Assembly (NCBI GenBank): GCA_932521025.1
Contig: OW051472.1
Location: 9,362,001 to 9,426,000 of the forward strand
DNA from: Oscheius onirici
Lineage: Eukaryota; Nematoda; Chromadorea; Rhabditida; Rhabditidae
Direction: 5' to 3'
Length of the DNA: 64,000 nucleotides
Shown in pieces: positions 12,520-24,769 of this stretch; the first letter of the stretch is position 1; every line of letters begins with the position of its first letter. The position numbers and the translations under genes are program-made. The notes beneath the pieces are model-generated. The model saw only the letters and a program-made list of their open reading frames with translations, searched no databases and had not been told where the DNA came from.

Positions 12520-13772
12520 ATGATCGCCTTTACTGGCTTAACTTTCGCCCTGGCACTGCCATCCACATTGCTTACAGCCGCGTTGATCTGGATAGTTTTG
12601 AAGAAGAGTCCAGTACTGATGAGTCGCTACAAATATGTTATTAGGGCAACTTATGTAAGAACCTCGATTTAACAAAAAAAAATATAAAACAGCTTTCCTT
12701 TTATCAATTGTCGACAGTCTAGTTCTGTGTTCGACTGCTATTAACAATGCAGTGGCATTAGAGTTCCACGGGTTTTTGGGCTGCCTAGATCCTGAATCAG
12801 GAAATGTCTGCATGGTCAGTTGAAATCTTCCTTTAAAAATGATTTTCAGTTTATTTACATTGCCAGCATACTTCTAGCTGGCATATCTCTAGTCTTTAGC
12901 TTCGTTTGGAGAGAATATGCTCTTCTAGGCTCTTCCAGAACAAATATAGGATCTGTTCATTTGGGAACCGTTGCCATCATCTGCGCCGGCGCTTTTCCCT
13001 TGTTCAACAGAGTGAACAGGGATGTCTTTGCTTATTACAGCTTTCTGAACATGGTCTGAGCTATATTAAAAGGTTTATTGGCTATTTTAGAAGCAGCTAC
13101 ACTATAATCCAAACTACGCTCCTTGGGTGGGACAAGACGTGCCGCAGTTTAGCGATTTCTGCATATACGCCGGGTTGGTTGTGTTGGCTTGCGCGTCAGT
13201 CATCTTCAAATCAGTTTTCCGGGTTAGTTTTAATGAGAAATCACGGATTCCGTGACGGGACCTTTTATATTTTTGAGGTCTCCGTCAGGAAATCCCATTT
13301 TTGCCGGCACTCCACAACCTTTATTCAGATTCACCGAGAGGTGAGAAAGCCCAGTCAAAACTTGAGCGAGACGACAATTCGTCTTCATAAGCTGCTACTG
13401 AAGTCGCTCACCTGCCAAATTGTGGCTCCTGTAGCTCTTTTTGCCATTCCAATGACCGTTTTGGTCGCGTTATCGTTCAACGATGGACTCCAACGTCTCT
13501 TTGAGGCGCACAGACGTTTGTATTTTCTTGCTTCCATAACGGTTAAATTTCAGTAATTCCGATAGTTTCACAAATTGGCGCCGCTATGATTGCACTTCCT
13601 TCGTTCTTCACCGTTGTCCACATCTGCAGCGTAATTTATTTTACTACGCCATACAGGAATTTCGTTCGACAACTATTTAAGAAGACTACAGCAACGTCTC
13701 CGGTAGGTTTTACGGTTTGAAGCAGAAACTCTTGTTCAGACTGTTCTCTCGACTCACAACTTGATGCGCTGA
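12520..13772 (+). pseudogene. Serpentine receptor paralogue with a frameshift
   Basis: A tandem copy of the receptor at 10253-12072, with the same exon order and very similar TM1, TM4 (ILLAGISLVFSFVWREYALL) and TM5-TM6 linker. It ends at TGA 13770-13772 after STHNLMR. Two defects are visible. In the second exon (about 12693-12792) a 7-bp deletion relative to the paralogue, just after the codons for LSFYQ, shifts the frame and no alternative splice site restores it. No ATG is found upstream of TM1 other than the methionine inside TM1 at 12520, and an in-frame TGA lies further upstream. All later exons are open with good splice sites, so the damage is recent, or one defect is an assembly error. 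Confidence 0.65.
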
Positions 13773-13799
13773 AGACTGTCACAGCTTCAAAACAATCCA

Positions 13800-14130
13800 C
13801 TTTAAATTGCTCCCAGGTCTCTGTGTGTCTGAAGCTCTAATTGAGGATAAGGAGGGGAGCTTTGTGCACAATTTAGTTTTTTTACAAGTCGTGACCGGAA
13901 AATCAAGTGCGCGAAGTGCTCTAACAGTTTTGATAGTCTCTTTAGAGGGACCAGGGGTGACTGGAACGGAGTGACAAGAGGAGAAGATAAGGGACAGTAG
14001 GACTGAGACTCAGTAAAGCTATGATCGGGCCGGGCGACCTGTTCAGATTTTTGAAATTAGGCTTGGGAGGGAGCGGGTTCCAATTTTTGAAGGGCGTTCT
14101 CAACCTTGTCTGATTTTGTTTCGCACATAC
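13800..14130 (+). repeat. Dispersed repeat family A, copy 1
   Basis: Starts TTTAAATTGCTCCCAGG, contains GCTCTAATTGAGGATAAGGA and ends near GGCGTTCTCAACCTTG. Related copies are at 23301-23725 and, inverted, at 42345-42625. This copy is more decayed: the short reading frame shared by the other two is broken. Confidence 0.75.
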
Positions 14131-17100
14131 ATCTGGCAGTCTAGAACAACAACTTTCTTCAAAGAAGAAATCAAAACGGTCTTTTTGTGTAGACGGAAAT
14201 TATAAATAAATGGATAATATTTAATTGGGTTATTTCATTAGAAGTCGCTGAAGTATAGACGCAAGTACAATTCTGATTTTCTCAGTGCTGAAAAAGATGA
14301 AGGGATTTATTGGTTCAAGTTTAATGAAATTATTAAACTTGAACTATTGAATGTTTATTTCAGCCTACTATTTTCAACGGGACCTTCACTCCTGACCAAC
14401 TGTCAACACTCTGCTGTACACTCCCAAAACTTATCAACCGTCTTCTTATTGGGGTCAGTCGCGAAGCGTTTCGCGGCGCGTCGTCCTTCTCTCTATGTGA
14501 TTCAGCTCTGATAACCCTCTTTCCCATATCAATCTATAGCCTGGTGATTAGCTATAAAAATGACCGCGGGTCACAAAATGATGCAACTTTTGATGTAAAA
14601 GTTCCTGGACTGTTTACGACCTCCAGCTGGCGCGGGATACTCCCTCTGGTCACTGTTGATCGATTGTGACCCCGCCGCCTGAAACTTTTCTTCTCAAACT
14701 TGTCCGATGATCTTTTCTGTCAGTTTATTTACCGCAGTTGATAGAAAAACGTGAGAATCTATTTTTGTTGCTAAATATTTGGGGATAAACACTCGATGAT
14801 GGGGCTGATAAACAGGCAAGGAACATGCTATAGACATTTTCGACATCATGTACGGTTTAAACAACACCTTTCCTCATTTCATATCGTGACTAAAATCTCT
14901 TCCGCGGAATTCCGTGAGCCCAAAATTTTTTTCCGCGTACATGTTTTAAATTTTCTCATTTTTTTTCGTTTTTTTGGAAGGAGCTCTAATAGTTTAGGTA
15001 ACTTTTTGCGAGCTTTTGCAGGAACTGCTCCTTGACCTTTGTAAACTTGCTTGTCATCTTTACGACTTCCTGATCTTTGCCTTCAACATATGGCTGTTGA
15101 TTCGCTTTTGATTGGACCGTTGCCTAACTTATACGAAATCCATTGTTTCCATTTTATATTCCATCCATTTGAAATCCATTCAAGTTCTAAAGTGTCCGTA
15201 TTTAGAGAGATTTTAGGAGGAGGTCTGAGCTAAAAATAAATCAGGCCAGAACCTTTTGCCAAAAGCAGTATATTTGCCTACTCCTGTTTTCTGCCAGACC
15301 ATTCGTGACCTACTTCGCTAAGTTCTATCTAGCCCGATCATGGTCTGCGAATAACCAGAGTCAATGGGTACCGCATTTTCCTCCAAATTGTTTTCTTCCT
15401 TCCCATTTTCAAGAGACTAAACCACAGTTTTGGTCGTTTCCCAGTACAATCAACAGAGTTCTGTCCACTATTTTCAAGCACAATTTTGCACAAACCGACA
15501 ATCCACGATTGATATGACTTCTTCCTATTCTCTTCTCAATCAAACAAGCCAAAACAAACTCGTTCTCTCCCACCCACGTGTCCCAGTATACGTAAAGGTC
15601 ATCTCCTTCTTCGTCCCTCCCGTAGGCGGTTTGTGTGCCAACCAGAGTGTGCGGTTTGTTTTGCCGTTTGCACACCCCTACATAGGCTGAGAGAGATTGT
15701 TGATAAAAGGGATTGTCGTCGCCTCTCTCACTCTCTTTCGTCCCGTTCGCCACCCTTGTTCAATTTCGCTCCATATTGGATTTTGAAACAAAAGTTTGAA
15801 TCATTTTCGTGACTGTGTCCTTTGAATTGCTCCTCGCTGAAAATTTGGTCGCACTTTTTCTGAGAGTTTCCTTATTTCACAGGGGCTAACTATTTTGTAA
15901 GAATATGCAATCTTTTTCAAAGTTTTATGAGGTAATTATGGAACAAGGTAAATGCTTGACTTTATCGATTTTGAAATCTTTTCAATGATTTTTTCGACGT
16001 TTCAGAAGTTTGAGGTCAAAGAAGAATTTACCAACTTTGTATTCGAAAAGTTTTTACCATCTCATTTTCACTTTTTTTTTAGCAGTTTTTAACTAGGATT
16101 CCCTTTCTCCTCCCACCAAAGTCCAGAAATTTCTCTCTGGATAGTGCATCTACTTATGTTTTAAAATTTCTTTTGAAAAATGACAGGTAGTTTCCTATAT
16201 TTTTGACGTTTTAGCCCATTTGTGGTCTCATACAGTTCTAGAACATTCTTTAAACCTTTTGGTCACCTCCTCTCTTTGTCACCTTCTCCTAATCCCATCA
16301 CATCGCCTTGGTCTCATCATTGAACCTCATTCCTTCAAAACCTCCCGTCATTCCTGGTCTCTTATTCGCCAGATCTGACTCATCTGCACCTTCTGTTTGT
16401 CTTTTTGACTGGCCAGTAAACGAATCGCTTCTCAAACAGAGGCCTTCTCAGCTGGCCATGCCCGGTTCAATTAGTTCTTCTTTACTATAATTTTCCCTCT
16501 TTTTTTTTCGCTAAAATTCAACTGGAAAACAGTCCTTTCCTGGTCATCAATCAGATGGTGCACCGTTTGACGAAGGTCAATTGCGGCGACCCTTTTGATG
16601 AGACTTTTTGTCGGCCCTCTCCTGTCTCAGACGTCGAGAGACTGGAAAAGAGTCTCAAGAGGTTTTTCAAGCAGTTTTGCGTCACAACTTAACATTATTT
16701 CTAAAGATCGTTTTTCTTAAATTTTGTGAATTTTCCCTCTGTTAAGACCACAGGATTAAGTAAGCTACTTTGTATTCTCTCTTTCCATTAGTATTCACAC
16801 TTTTAATAGAAAGGCATACATTCCCCTTCTTTCAAGTCTTGTCCTCATATTTTCAGTTCAAATTTTCTTGCAGAGTGATTTCGGAACTGACCGAGACATC
16901 CAAATTGATCTCTCGAATTAGCTGAATTCTTTTTCGCCGAACTGTCCCCTGTTCACCATCTTTGCAGATTCCTTCAAAACTATCAGACCACCCACTTATC
17001 GTCTTGGTCAGACAACCACCTCTCTATCTTGCCTCTCGCATCTTCCGTGTCGTCATCGAGAGCGAGAGAAAACCCGCTCTCCTGTGTGACGTCCTAATTT

Positions 17101-17181
17101 GTGTCATTATTTGGCCGTTCCCTCTCCTTCCTCCAGCTAAAATCAATCAATTTTCCAGAGAGAAAGTACAGAACAGCTCGA
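14131..17181. other. Intergenic region, no gene seen
   Basis: About 3 kb between the receptor pseudogene and the calpain. Pyrimidine-rich on the plus strand, with many short ORFs but no domain or exon chain. An imperfect palindrome lies near 14458-14485 (GTCAGTCGCGAAGCG followed by TTCGCGGCGCG). The last few hundred bases presumably hold the calpain promoter. Confidence 0.45.
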
Positions 17182-20100
17182 ATGAAGGAGCGGCGCCGCT
17201 TCCGGGCGCAAAACTTTGACAAGATCCGGAAGTCGTGTATAGCCAAGGGACAGCTCTTCGTCGATACACACTTTCCTCCCACAAATGCCTCTTTGTTTTT
17301 GGATCAGGCTCGATCGTCCGACATTGTCTGGAAGAGACCAGCTGTAAGTCTTTTGTTATCTTAAAGAGGTGTTAACTCGAAGAGAAACGTGTGACTTCCG
17401 AGTGCGATAAGACGATTCTTGTCAGGAAATTGTTTGGGGATTAAGAGGCTTGAAAAATAGCAGTGGGAGTATTTAAAGAACAGTACAAATGGGTCCGACA
17501 GAGACCGAGACATACCCTGTACGCAATTACGTACGCATTTTTTCGGGTTGATAATTTTTTCCCAACTTTCCGACTATTTCTCCCATACAGTAGACATCTC
17601 AGCTACCAAGGAAAAATAAAATATAAATTGAAAAATAATCTTCACCCCGAAAAAAATGCGTACGTAATTGCGTACAGGGGTGCTTCTATTAGAGCTTTTA
17701 CGGTATTTCCTGCTTTCAGGAGATCCACTCAGACCCGCATCTGTTCGTAGAAGGAGCCTCGGCAAATGACGTGACCCAGGGAATCCTCGGGAACTGTTGG
17801 TTCGTCAGCGCTTGCTCCGCTCTGACTCACAACCAACATCTTCTTGATCGGGTAGCCATTCTTTTCTCCGGAATACAAACAATTTCCAGGTAATTCCAAA
17901 CGCCTCGGACCAGGAATGGAATGGAAAGAGAGCCTATGCTGGAATCTTTAGATTTCGGTTTTGGAGGTTTGGACAATGGGTTGAGGTCGTCATCGACGAC
18001 CTTTTACCCACCAGACATGGAAAACTGATCTTTGCCAGATCAAAAACCCCAAATGAATTCTGGTCAGCCCTTTTGGAAAAAGCCTTTGCCAAGTAAGCAT
18101 TTTTTAAAGAATTTTTTAAGTGTTTTTGTTCAGATTATATGGCTGTTACGAGAACTTAGTCGGTGGACATTTGTCAGACGCCCTTCAAGACGTTTCCGGA
18201 GGAGTGGCGGAGACTATCAATGTGGAGAAGTTCCTGAAACAAGTGAGACTTTTTTTGTTCTTTTTGAAAAGATTTTCAGGCAATAGCCGGTCGACAGACT
18301 CTCTTTACAACAATCAAAGCCGCCTTCGATAACGAGGCGTTAATCGTAGCTGCCATCGCTGTGAGTTTTTTGGCTCTTTAACAGTTCCGTCCATTTTTAG
18401 GCCAAAACAAAAGAAGAAATCGAACAGACTCTCGACTGTGGTCTGGTTAAAGGTCATGCCTATGCTGTGACGGCGGTAAAAGTGATTGACTTGGACGCCA
18501 ATACAAGTCTCATGTAATTTTTTGATATGTTTTCAGTTATCAATTCGTTCCAGAAGCTCCTTCCTCGGTAGCCAGCCCAAACAACAGCTGATCCGACTCC
18601 AAAACCCCTGGGGAGAGAAAGAATGGAACGGGCCTTGGAGCGACAATTCCAAGGAATGGGAGCAGGTGACCACTGCCCAGAAGGACAATCTCGGGATCAT
18701 GGTCGAGGAGGATGGAGACTTCTGGATGCCGTGGGAATCTTTCACTCAATACTTTACGGACATTTCCGTCTGTCAGCTCTTCAACACCAGTCTTTTTACG
18801 ATGTCCAAAAGATACCACGAGCAGATTTTCTACGACGAGTGGACGACGAATGGAGCAAAATCTGGAGCTCCGAATGACATGGCAGGAGGATGTTTGAACT
18901 TCACAGCGACTTTTTGCAACAATCCACAGTATCTGTTTGACATTACTCAGCCACAGAGTGAGGTGATGTTCGCCTTGACGCAGAAGGAGCCGGGAGAGGG
19001 AGAGAAGCGACGAGATCCATATGTGACTATTGGAATGCATATCATGAAGGTTGAGAATAATCGAGTGCACAGGGTTCATCAGGTAAGGTTTTGTAAAAGA
19101 ATAAAAAAACAAACTGTTTAGTCAATGAATCCTACTGCGACGTCGGACTATGCCAATGCGAGGTCGTGCTTTCTTCACATGAGGGAGGGACAACTTCAGC
19201 CTGGCAGGTAAGAATCTAATAAGTTTTTGGTATTTTAATGATACACGGCCAGAAGCCGCCAGAAGCCTTAATTGGAAGTTATTAGGCAACATTTTTGCTT
19301 TATAAAAGGAACTATTTTAATTAGCATAACATAAGGTAGACATACACAAAATTATGCGAAACGATATCCGAAAAGAACAGTTCGGGACAGACGATCAGGA
19401 TAGAGTAGACCGTTTTAGGTAGACCGTTGTAAGCCTGATCTTAAGCCAAAGAAAAAATATCCATGCCGAGTGACTCATTCATGTGACATTCTTTCAACCA
19501 ATTAAACGAATTGTTAGATTTAGAACAAATTAGTATAATTGAAGCGAAATATGGCTTCTGGCAAATGTGTCCGTGTATCAAGTACCAAACCAGCCGGCTT
19601 CGCCGCCTATCGGCGGCTTTTTTGACTTGTGTTTTCTTCTATATTTCTAATCTTTTCCAAAGCCAACCGCTCTTTTCTAATGCCTTCCCCAGTCAACCGA
19701 TCTCTTCTGACCCGTTTTGATCCCTTCCCCAGTCAACTGATCTCTTCTGCTCCATTCCCCCAGTCAACCGATCTCTTCTGATCCCTTTCCCATCCCTTTT
19801 GATCCTGTCACGTCTTCTTCCCTCCCTAATCAATCAATAAATCAGTGATCCCTTACAATCCCCTACCGGTTACCCTGACTCTATTTCCTACTCAAAACAA
19901 TTTAGCAAAATTATTTGGCGAGGAGAGGAATCGAACCCGGGTCGTCTAGGTGGAAATGGCGACTCTTAACAATACACCAAAATTTCGTGGCCAGGGACAA
20001 ACACAGACAAACACAGCCACAGAGTCAGCCACAGACACCATTCCGCTTTAATATTAAAGATATTCTACATGTAATCTCACAAAATGAGCTAAACATTCGA

Positions 20101-20859
20101 TGATGCTTCCTTCACTTTCACTATCCCTTCTTATGAAAACTCAATCAATCTTTTGACCATTTAAAAACGTGATTGAAATCGAACCGATTTCATTTGTTCA
20201 AACTGAAAAATGAGGGATATTCTATGGTTGTAAAATTTTAACTGACGAGGCATAATTTGTTGTTCTTTCAGATACATCCTCCTCCCAACAACCTTCGCTC
20301 CTCGCGAGCTGACCAACTTCATGTTGCGAATTTACTCCGACCACAATATCCATGTCAAAAAGCTCACAAAACACGCTCCCAGTTTTGGTTTCTGTGGCTG
20401 TCGCAGAGCCAGCAACGTGACAAGGGTAGTCGTTCATTCTCTGGACATGCCCAGTAGTACAAAAGGTACTGTACTTTTCAGTCAATTTGCAGTTTCCCAA
20501 CTTTAGATTCCGAAGTCTATGTGAGTCTGACTGGTGGCAAGAGTAGCGTCAGAACAATAACCAAAAATGCAAATTATCGCAATATCGATGAACAATTCGT
20601 TTTTCACCGAGGCGGCCCGAGACAAAAGTTTACTCTTGCCATTTATGAGGACAAGAAACTAATGAGGGATCGACTGCTCGGTACGGCTAAAGTTACGGCG
20701 TTGATTGACAACGATAGCAGGTTCGCTGAACTTTATTTTAAAGCTAAGATTCAAAATTTCAGAGAGATGGACGTAGAGGTGCCATTAGCGGGAAATGCGT
20801 CGGGTTCAGCACGGGTCACAATCACTCTGAGCGCCTTCGACGATCCAATGTATCTTTGA
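17182..20859 (+). CDS. tra-3: Calpain-type cysteine protease, TRA-3/calpain-5 class
   Basis: A calcium-dependent intracellular protease of about 640 residues. ATG at 17182 ([12 protein letters not shown]), TGA at 20857-20859, about 11 exons. The N-terminal catalytic domain has the active Cys in [16 protein letters not shown] (about 17796-17840), the His in [12 protein letters not shown] (about 18445-18475) and the Asn in RLQNPWGE (about 18593). The C2-like domain follows ([25 protein letters not shown]). A true C2 domain ends the protein ([13 protein letters not shown]...[12 protein letters not shown]...[17 protein letters not shown]) instead of a penta-EF-hand. This CysPc-C2L-C2 order is that of calpain-5/6 and nematode TRA-3, which in Caenorhabditis elegans promotes female development by cleaving TRA-2. 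The roughly 1-kb intron 19211-20273 carries a SINE. The symbol is by domain order and similarity, not by proven orthology. Confidence 0.9.
17515..17679. repeat. Foldback element in calpain intron 1
   Basis: Arms of about 33 bp: CCCTGTACGCAATTACGTAC starting at 17515 and its inverted copy ending at 17679 (GTACGTAATTGCGTACAGGG). Probably a short MITE. Confidence 0.75.
19588..20060 (-). mobile_element. tRNA-derived SINE, copy 1
   Basis: Read on the minus strand, the head holds a tRNA-like part with an intact B box (GGGTTCGATTCC, near 19927-19938), preceded by TTGTTAAGAGTCGCC and followed by TCTCCTCGCCA. The body carries several ATCGGTTGACTGGGGAAGG-type repeats. The tail is a GC hairpin (GCCGCCGATAGGCGGCGAAG) at 19595-19620. 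Related copies lie at about 38541, 44265 and 48026, which defines it as a family. It sits in a calpain intron in antisense orientation. Confidence 0.8.
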
Positions 20860-20974
20860 AGTGTTAAGAGATTATTTTTTGAGTTTTTTTGTGGAGCTGT
20901 AATTGTAATGAAGATGAGTCTTCTGAACATTTGTATCTTGACTGTGTTCAAAGTGAATCGACGTCTCTGCATAT

Positions 20975-21199
20975 GGTATTCAAAAAAGAGCGATTACCGT
21001 AAGATTTTAGATCTTCCTTTCGAGACCCATTTAGTACGCAAACGTTGGATTCTCAGCCAACAAATTTGAAAGATACGCAGCGAAAGTTGGAATTTGTTAG
21101 CTGAGTATCCAATGGGTCTCGAAGGGAAGAGCTAAAATCTTACGGTAATCTTTTTACGGTAATGTAATCGGTAATCTTTCTCTTCTTTTTGAACAGACC
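20975..21199. mobile_element. Short foldback MITE family B, copy 1
   Basis: Inverted ends around GATTACCGTAAGATTTTAG (20992) and its complement near 21132-21150, with an inner symmetric part AGCCAACAAATTTG / GGAATTTGTTAGCTG. A second copy at 48993-49206 shares the ends and interior, so this is a mobile family and not a gene-specific structure. It lies just 3' of the calpain. Confidence 0.75.
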
Positions 21200-21432
21200 G
21201 AAAGATTTGCCAGTTCGACAGTAGAAAGCATATGATTCGTCCCAAACTTTGCATATTTTCAGTAAGCCAAAATTCTGCAAGAAATCACAACGAAGTTTCG
21301 AATAAAATTGGGTATACACAAGTTTTCGTCATTCTCGTCACAAAACTTTATGGGTACGGTAATTAGAAGTGAAAAAATGAGACATGTTAAGGATTGTCTG
21401 AACTTGCCGAACAGAAGAAAAACTGGAAAATT

Positions 21433-22645
21433 TTATCTCTTATAGCCCATAACTTCGGCATCCAGCGTGTCGACGATTGAAACCATGCATGGTCGATTCG
21501 AAGGATTTATATCCCAGCACTGTTCCATCAAGGCATAGATGAGGGGAGAAATATATAGATCTCTTTCAATCTCTGGACGTTCTCCCCCTTCCAATCTTCT
21601 TCGAAACTTTGCAAAGTTTTTCTGTTCGCTACCGAAAGGATTGCTAAATGTTTGTTCAGATGCCTCAAGAAGTGGTCACTCACGTTTTGTGAGTAATCGC
21701 ATACAGGAACATTCCATAGCTCCAGACGTCAGCCTTGTAACTGTAGTCGCACTTTGGGTTCCTGTCCATAACTTCCGGAGCCATGTAGTTGAGAGTACCG
21801 GCTCTGGAGGAAAACGTAAAAAGACAAAAAATATACTCACAGATTGGTCATTTCTCCCTCCTTCACAACTCTGGCGAAGCCAAAATCACAGAGTTTAACT
21901 GTGTAGAAATCTTGGCTCAAAAGGACACTGAAAAAAGATTTGATTAAAATTGTAATGGTGCCATACTTTGCTGGTTTGACGTCACGATGAACAATGTTGT
22001 GCACTTCGTGACAGTAGGACAGAGCTCTGGCTAGTTGCAGGGCCCAGCTCAGAATATTGTCAGGGGTCAGGACGGAATCGTCGTGGAGATCTGAACCCTT
22101 TTTTGACCCTTTTTTTCTCTGTACTCACACTTATCCAAAGACCCACTCGGCATGTACTCGGTCAAGATTCCATAAGTAGACCGGTCATCCACTGCATATC
22201 CATAAAATTTGAGAATGTTAGGATGATTATCAACCTGAAGCGATGAATTTTTTTACAAAAAAATAACAAAAACCTCGCATGTATACTTGATCTCCCGACT
22301 CTTGCTCTTAAAAGCTGCCTCGGTTTTACTGTATGCCTCTTCAATTTCCTTCTGTGAAGAAGAAGACGAAAGATTGTCTTTTGGGACGTAGAACTCTTTC
22401 AGAACACAGAGCCTGAAGAAAAATAGAATGAAAATCTCTAAAACTACCCAAGAGTTGGAGTGTAGGCAAGGAAGACACGTCCTTGAGCTCCACGACCAAT
22501 TTCCTCTCCTCCAATTATTCTGATTTGGTTTCTGTAAATTTCGGCAGCACGAGGCGCATAGTTTTCGATGTTTATGGAGCCATCTGCTTTCTTATTTTGA
22601 ACAATTTAAATCTGACTCACCCTCGTTGATATGTATTTTCGCCAT
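21433..22645 (-). CDS. Protein kinase with canonical catalytic motifs
   Basis: A compact kinase of about 330 residues, ATG at 22645 (MAKIHINEDGSINIENYAPR), TAA at 21433-21435, eight exons joined in frame. The kinase domain is complete: glycine loop IGRGAQGRVFLAYTP, ATP lysine in LCVLKEFYV, catalytic loop IVHRDVKPANVLL, DFG in LCDFGFARV, YMAPEVM, ADVWSYGMFLYA, and a final helix ending CWDINPSNRPCM, which is reminiscent of tyrosine-kinase-like (TKL) kinases. An unpaired splice acceptor about 50 bp upstream of the ATG suggests trans-splicing. This is the only member of the cluster with every key residue, so it is expected to be active. Substrate unknown. A fragment of its second exon recurs at 28868-29001. 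Confidence 0.88.
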
Positions 22646-22919
22646 CCCTCTTTGGATCAAGTAGTTTTGTGTACCAAAAGCTCTTTGCAATTGAATTGAC
22701 CTAATCGATACAACTGATGTGATAAGGGCTTTGAAACACAAACAACCATAAAAAGGAACAGTACAAACTCGAAAAGAATTTATTATACAGAATTCATCAA
22801 ACGGACGGGGAAAGCATACAATTTGCTGAAAAATAGAATGGGATTTTTCTTAGTATTTAAGCGAGCGATGCTTTTATCTAAGCTGCTCTAAGCTGCTTTT
22901 ATTTAAGGAATCTATTCTT

Positions 22920-24769
22920 TTAGCCAAAATAAAAGAAGACCATGCCCACCAAAAGAAGTGTCGTAACAATAAAACTCATAAAAGGACGATTTCTTGGGTT
23001 TCCATTGGTGCACTTTTCAATCAGCTCACGAACATTGTCAGGACACTGTAGAAGAGTGAATGCAGCTTTTTTGTTTTCAGTATTCGGCCAGTCTCTAACA
23101 CAAAAAAAGTTTTAGAAATAAAAAAAACCACGAACCTTTTAGCAAACATGAAATAAAGAGTTTTGCCGAAACTGTAGACGTCAGCTTTCTGTCCACAAAT
23201 TTGAGATGGTCCTGCAGTCTGACAAGGGCCATATATGTAGGATATCACTTCAGGGGCGATGTATCCAGGAGTACCACCACTGAAAGATTCCTATTTTCAT
23301 CTATTTTAAATTGCTGTTTGTCTGAAACTCTAATTGAGGATAAGGAGGGGAGCTTTGTGCACAAATTAGTTTTAACAAGTCGCGACAGGAAAAGCAAGTG
23401 CGTGAATGGTTCTTATGACTTTGGCAGTTTCTTACTGGGACTGTGTGACTGGAACAGAGTGACAAGGGGAGAAGGGAAGGGATAGTAGGACTGAGACTCA
23501 CTAAAGCTAGGAACGGGCCAGGCAACCCGCTCAGGTCCTATATTTTGAAGCTAGGCTTGGGAGGGAGCAGCTTCAAATACAATTTTGGTAGTTTCTTTGG
23601 AGGGTCAGGGAGAGTGACTGGAGGAGAGTAACAAAAGAGGAATAAAAGGGAAACCACGACTAGGGCTCTGTGACAGAGCGAAGTCATGAATTTATACGTT
23701 AGCCATGGAAGGGCGTTGCCAACCTTGAACTTACACATGGGGAGGCCATTCACAAAGCTTCCGTGCTAAGCCGAGATCAATGATAGCTGCTCGATCATTG
23801 GAAATGACAACATTGTTTGGATTAACGTCCCAATGACAGTAGCCTTTCTTGTGAAGATAGTCGAGAACCTTTGCTAGACCTCTTGCCCAGCTCACAAGCT
23901 CGCTTATATCAGCACTGCGGCCGTCTTTGTAGAATCGGCGCAGATTCCAACTATATAGTTCCATGAGAAAACCACTTGCTCTATCAGTTTCCTCAAAAAC
24001 GATATCAATGAAGTTTGCCAGGTTTTCGTGTGACAATTGCTGAGACGGTAAACTGTTACTACATACCTCCTCACCTTGTGAATTTTAATCTCTCTCCAGT
24101 TGACAGTTTGTTGGTAACACTTGTACGCATAAGGTTGTCTGAAAATGTTGTTTACGTTTCAGCACAAAGTGTTTTTTAAAATTGTATTACTTTAAAATGT
24201 GACTGACTCATTGTACGTGACCATATACACACATGCATATGCTCCAGTGTCGACCAAAAAATGGAGCTTTAACTTTTGTTGTTCTATAGCAACGCCTAAC
24301 TCCCCTATGAAACCATTTGCAGCCACATCGGGAACGTGTTGATCTTCATTTTGATTGATGAACTACAACCAAAGACAGGTCGTTTACATAATTGGCTCTC
24401 ACCACGTCGTCGTCGGATTCTTGTCCAAATGGAACCGTTCCATCCGTTTCTTCTGAACTTCCAGTTGCCATATTTCCGTAAATATGGTCAAATCTTGGCA
24501 ATCGGACAATATCGTCAAATCTTGGCAATTGGACAGTATCTTCAAATCTTGGCAATTGGACTAGGTCTGAAAAGGGATTCCGTTAAAAGGCTGCTGTAAT
24601 GAAAACAACTCGGAATTTCCATATCACTAGCTTCGAAACCAAAGCTATCTTGGGCTTCAACTGATCGACTTTCATTCGATAAACCATTCGGTGTGTCCAA
24701 TTGTGAGCCCCACGCAATGGCATAGCTTTCTTCACTATTATAAATCGTACCTTCAGGGAGGAAAAACAT
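22920..24769 (-). CDS. Divergent kinase with HWD catalytic loop and C-terminal TM anchor
   Basis: ATG at 24769 (MFFLPEGTIYNSEESY), TAA at 22920-22922. Before the kinase domain there are three near-perfect repeats of a ten-residue unit, LPRFEDTVQ / LPRFDDIVR / LPRFDHIYG (about 24560-24470). The kinase domain has a weak glycine loop (DTGAYACVY), a lysine in AYKCYQ, a catalytic loop GYCHWDVNPNNVV (HRD to HWD, Asp kept) and DLG for DFG (IIDLGLARKL), then GYIAPEV and ADVYSFGKTLYFMF. The last exon ends with about 17 hydrophobic residues (FIVTTLLLVGMVFFYFG) right at the C terminus, so the protein looks tail-anchored with a cytosolic kinase. The intron 23289-23734 is filled by dispersed repeat A. Closest relative in the window is 25347-26545. 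Confidence 0.8.
23301..23725 (+). repeat. Dispersed repeat family A, copy 2 (intronic)
   Basis: Begins CTATTTTAAATTGCTG and carries GTCTGAAACTCTAATTGAGG, ending near GGAAGGGCGTTGCCAACC. It fills the intron just before the activation-segment exon of the kinase at 22920-24769. A short frame containing ETLIEDKEGSFV...KLVLTSRDRKSKC is open here and also in the copy at 42345-42625. Confidence 0.8.

Noticed and set aside
18540-19112. 190-codon minus-strand ORF
   Set aside because: Exact shadow of the largest calpain exon, which has the active-site Asn on the other strand.
19915-19990. Possible functional tRNA gene
   Set aside because: The B box is intact but acceptor-stem pairing is poor and the same unit occurs in four dispersed copies with a common body and tail; it is a SINE head.
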